From contig NZ_JADWYR010000002.1 of assembly GCF_015831355.1 (NCBI RefSeq), positions 1,054,001 through 1,118,000 on the forward strand: DNA of 64,000 nt. Direction: 5' to 3'. This stretch comes from Panacibacter microcysteis. GTDB taxonomy: Bacteria > Bacteroidota > Bacteroidia > Chitinophagales > Chitinophagaceae. The notes under the pieces are model-generated. The model saw only the letters and a program-made list of their open reading frames with translations, was not told where the DNA came from and did not search any database. Positions 63,970 to 64,000 of this stretch are shown here, one piece after another. A program made the position numbers and the translations under genes. How positions within the stretch are numbered: the stretch's first letter is position 1; every line of letters starts with the position of its first letter.

Positions 63970-64000
63970 TGGTACCCGGCTACATCATTTCATAGCATCG
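63970..64000 (+). repeat. Dispersed intergenic repeat, left arm only (cut by window edge)
   Basis: GGTACCCGGCTACATCATTT followed by CATAGCATCG is the left arm in plus orientation, starting right after the TTTTTT run behind the 63963 stop. The core would lie just beyond base 64000. Confidence 0.7.

Overview
The window looks like a chromosomal piece of a Bacteroidota bacterium, most probably of the Chitinophagaceae type. The signs are: a reprolysin-like protease ending in a type IX secretion (T9SS) sorting domain; a TonB receptor with an N-terminal carboxypeptidase-regulatory-like domain; Bacteroidota-typical families (DUF2723, DUF4251, DUF4397, DUF4256, YdeI-type, PepSY-like lipoproteins); -7 boxes of the TAnnTTTG type before several genes; and the lack of clear Shine-Dalgarno sequences. 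No rRNA, CRISPR array, prophage or intact insertion sequence was seen. One tRNA (Arg, anticodon TCT) is present.

Layout. 1-2002: 5' part of a large secreted beta-repeat protein on the minus strand, running off the left edge. 2.3-10.8 kb: small lipoprotein, YihY and MltG, a sulfatase, CysM, cytidine deaminase, signal peptidase I with an extra N-terminal membrane domain, and uracil-DNA glycosylase. 10.8-12.0 kb: tRNA-Arg followed by an AT-rich FkbM methyltransferase gene that may be acquired. 12-22.4 kb: GuaA and a neighbouring periplasmic-binding-like protein, small membrane or secreted proteins, and a 1070-residue secreted metalloprotease. 22.8-33 kb: a DUF2723 membrane protein, a BlaR1/BlaI-like pair with tandem operators, and a TonB receptor / PepSY / DUF2214 iron-type cluster. 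33-48.7 kb: mostly single metabolic genes (HutI, SdaA, Ldh family), a voltage-gated-type K+ channel, bestrophin, an AraC regulator, and a four-gene ArsR/SRPBCC/DoxX/YdeI operon with its own paired operators. 48.9-64 kb: patatin-barrel protein, M61 peptidase, a queuosine-precursor-type transporter, NUDIX and alpha/beta hydrolases, Glf and an initiating sugar transferase (surface polysaccharide), and Lrp divergent from AhcY.

The most unusual content is not a gene. An approximately 90-110 bp intergenic repeat occurs 22 times with a complete core, plus one copy cut by the right edge, about one per 3 kb. It is never inside a confidently called CDS. Its 20-bp core comes in two types, GTTGCGTCGCACTCTTGTAC and GTTGTGTCACTCACTTGTAC. 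These differ at four positions, and the positions 5/9 change keeps a short inverted repeat. Copies occur in both orientations (11 each) and three times as close inverted pairs, much like REP/BIME organisation. No transposase that could mobilise it is in the window. Several apparent N-terminal extensions and small ORFs are simply this repeat read through.
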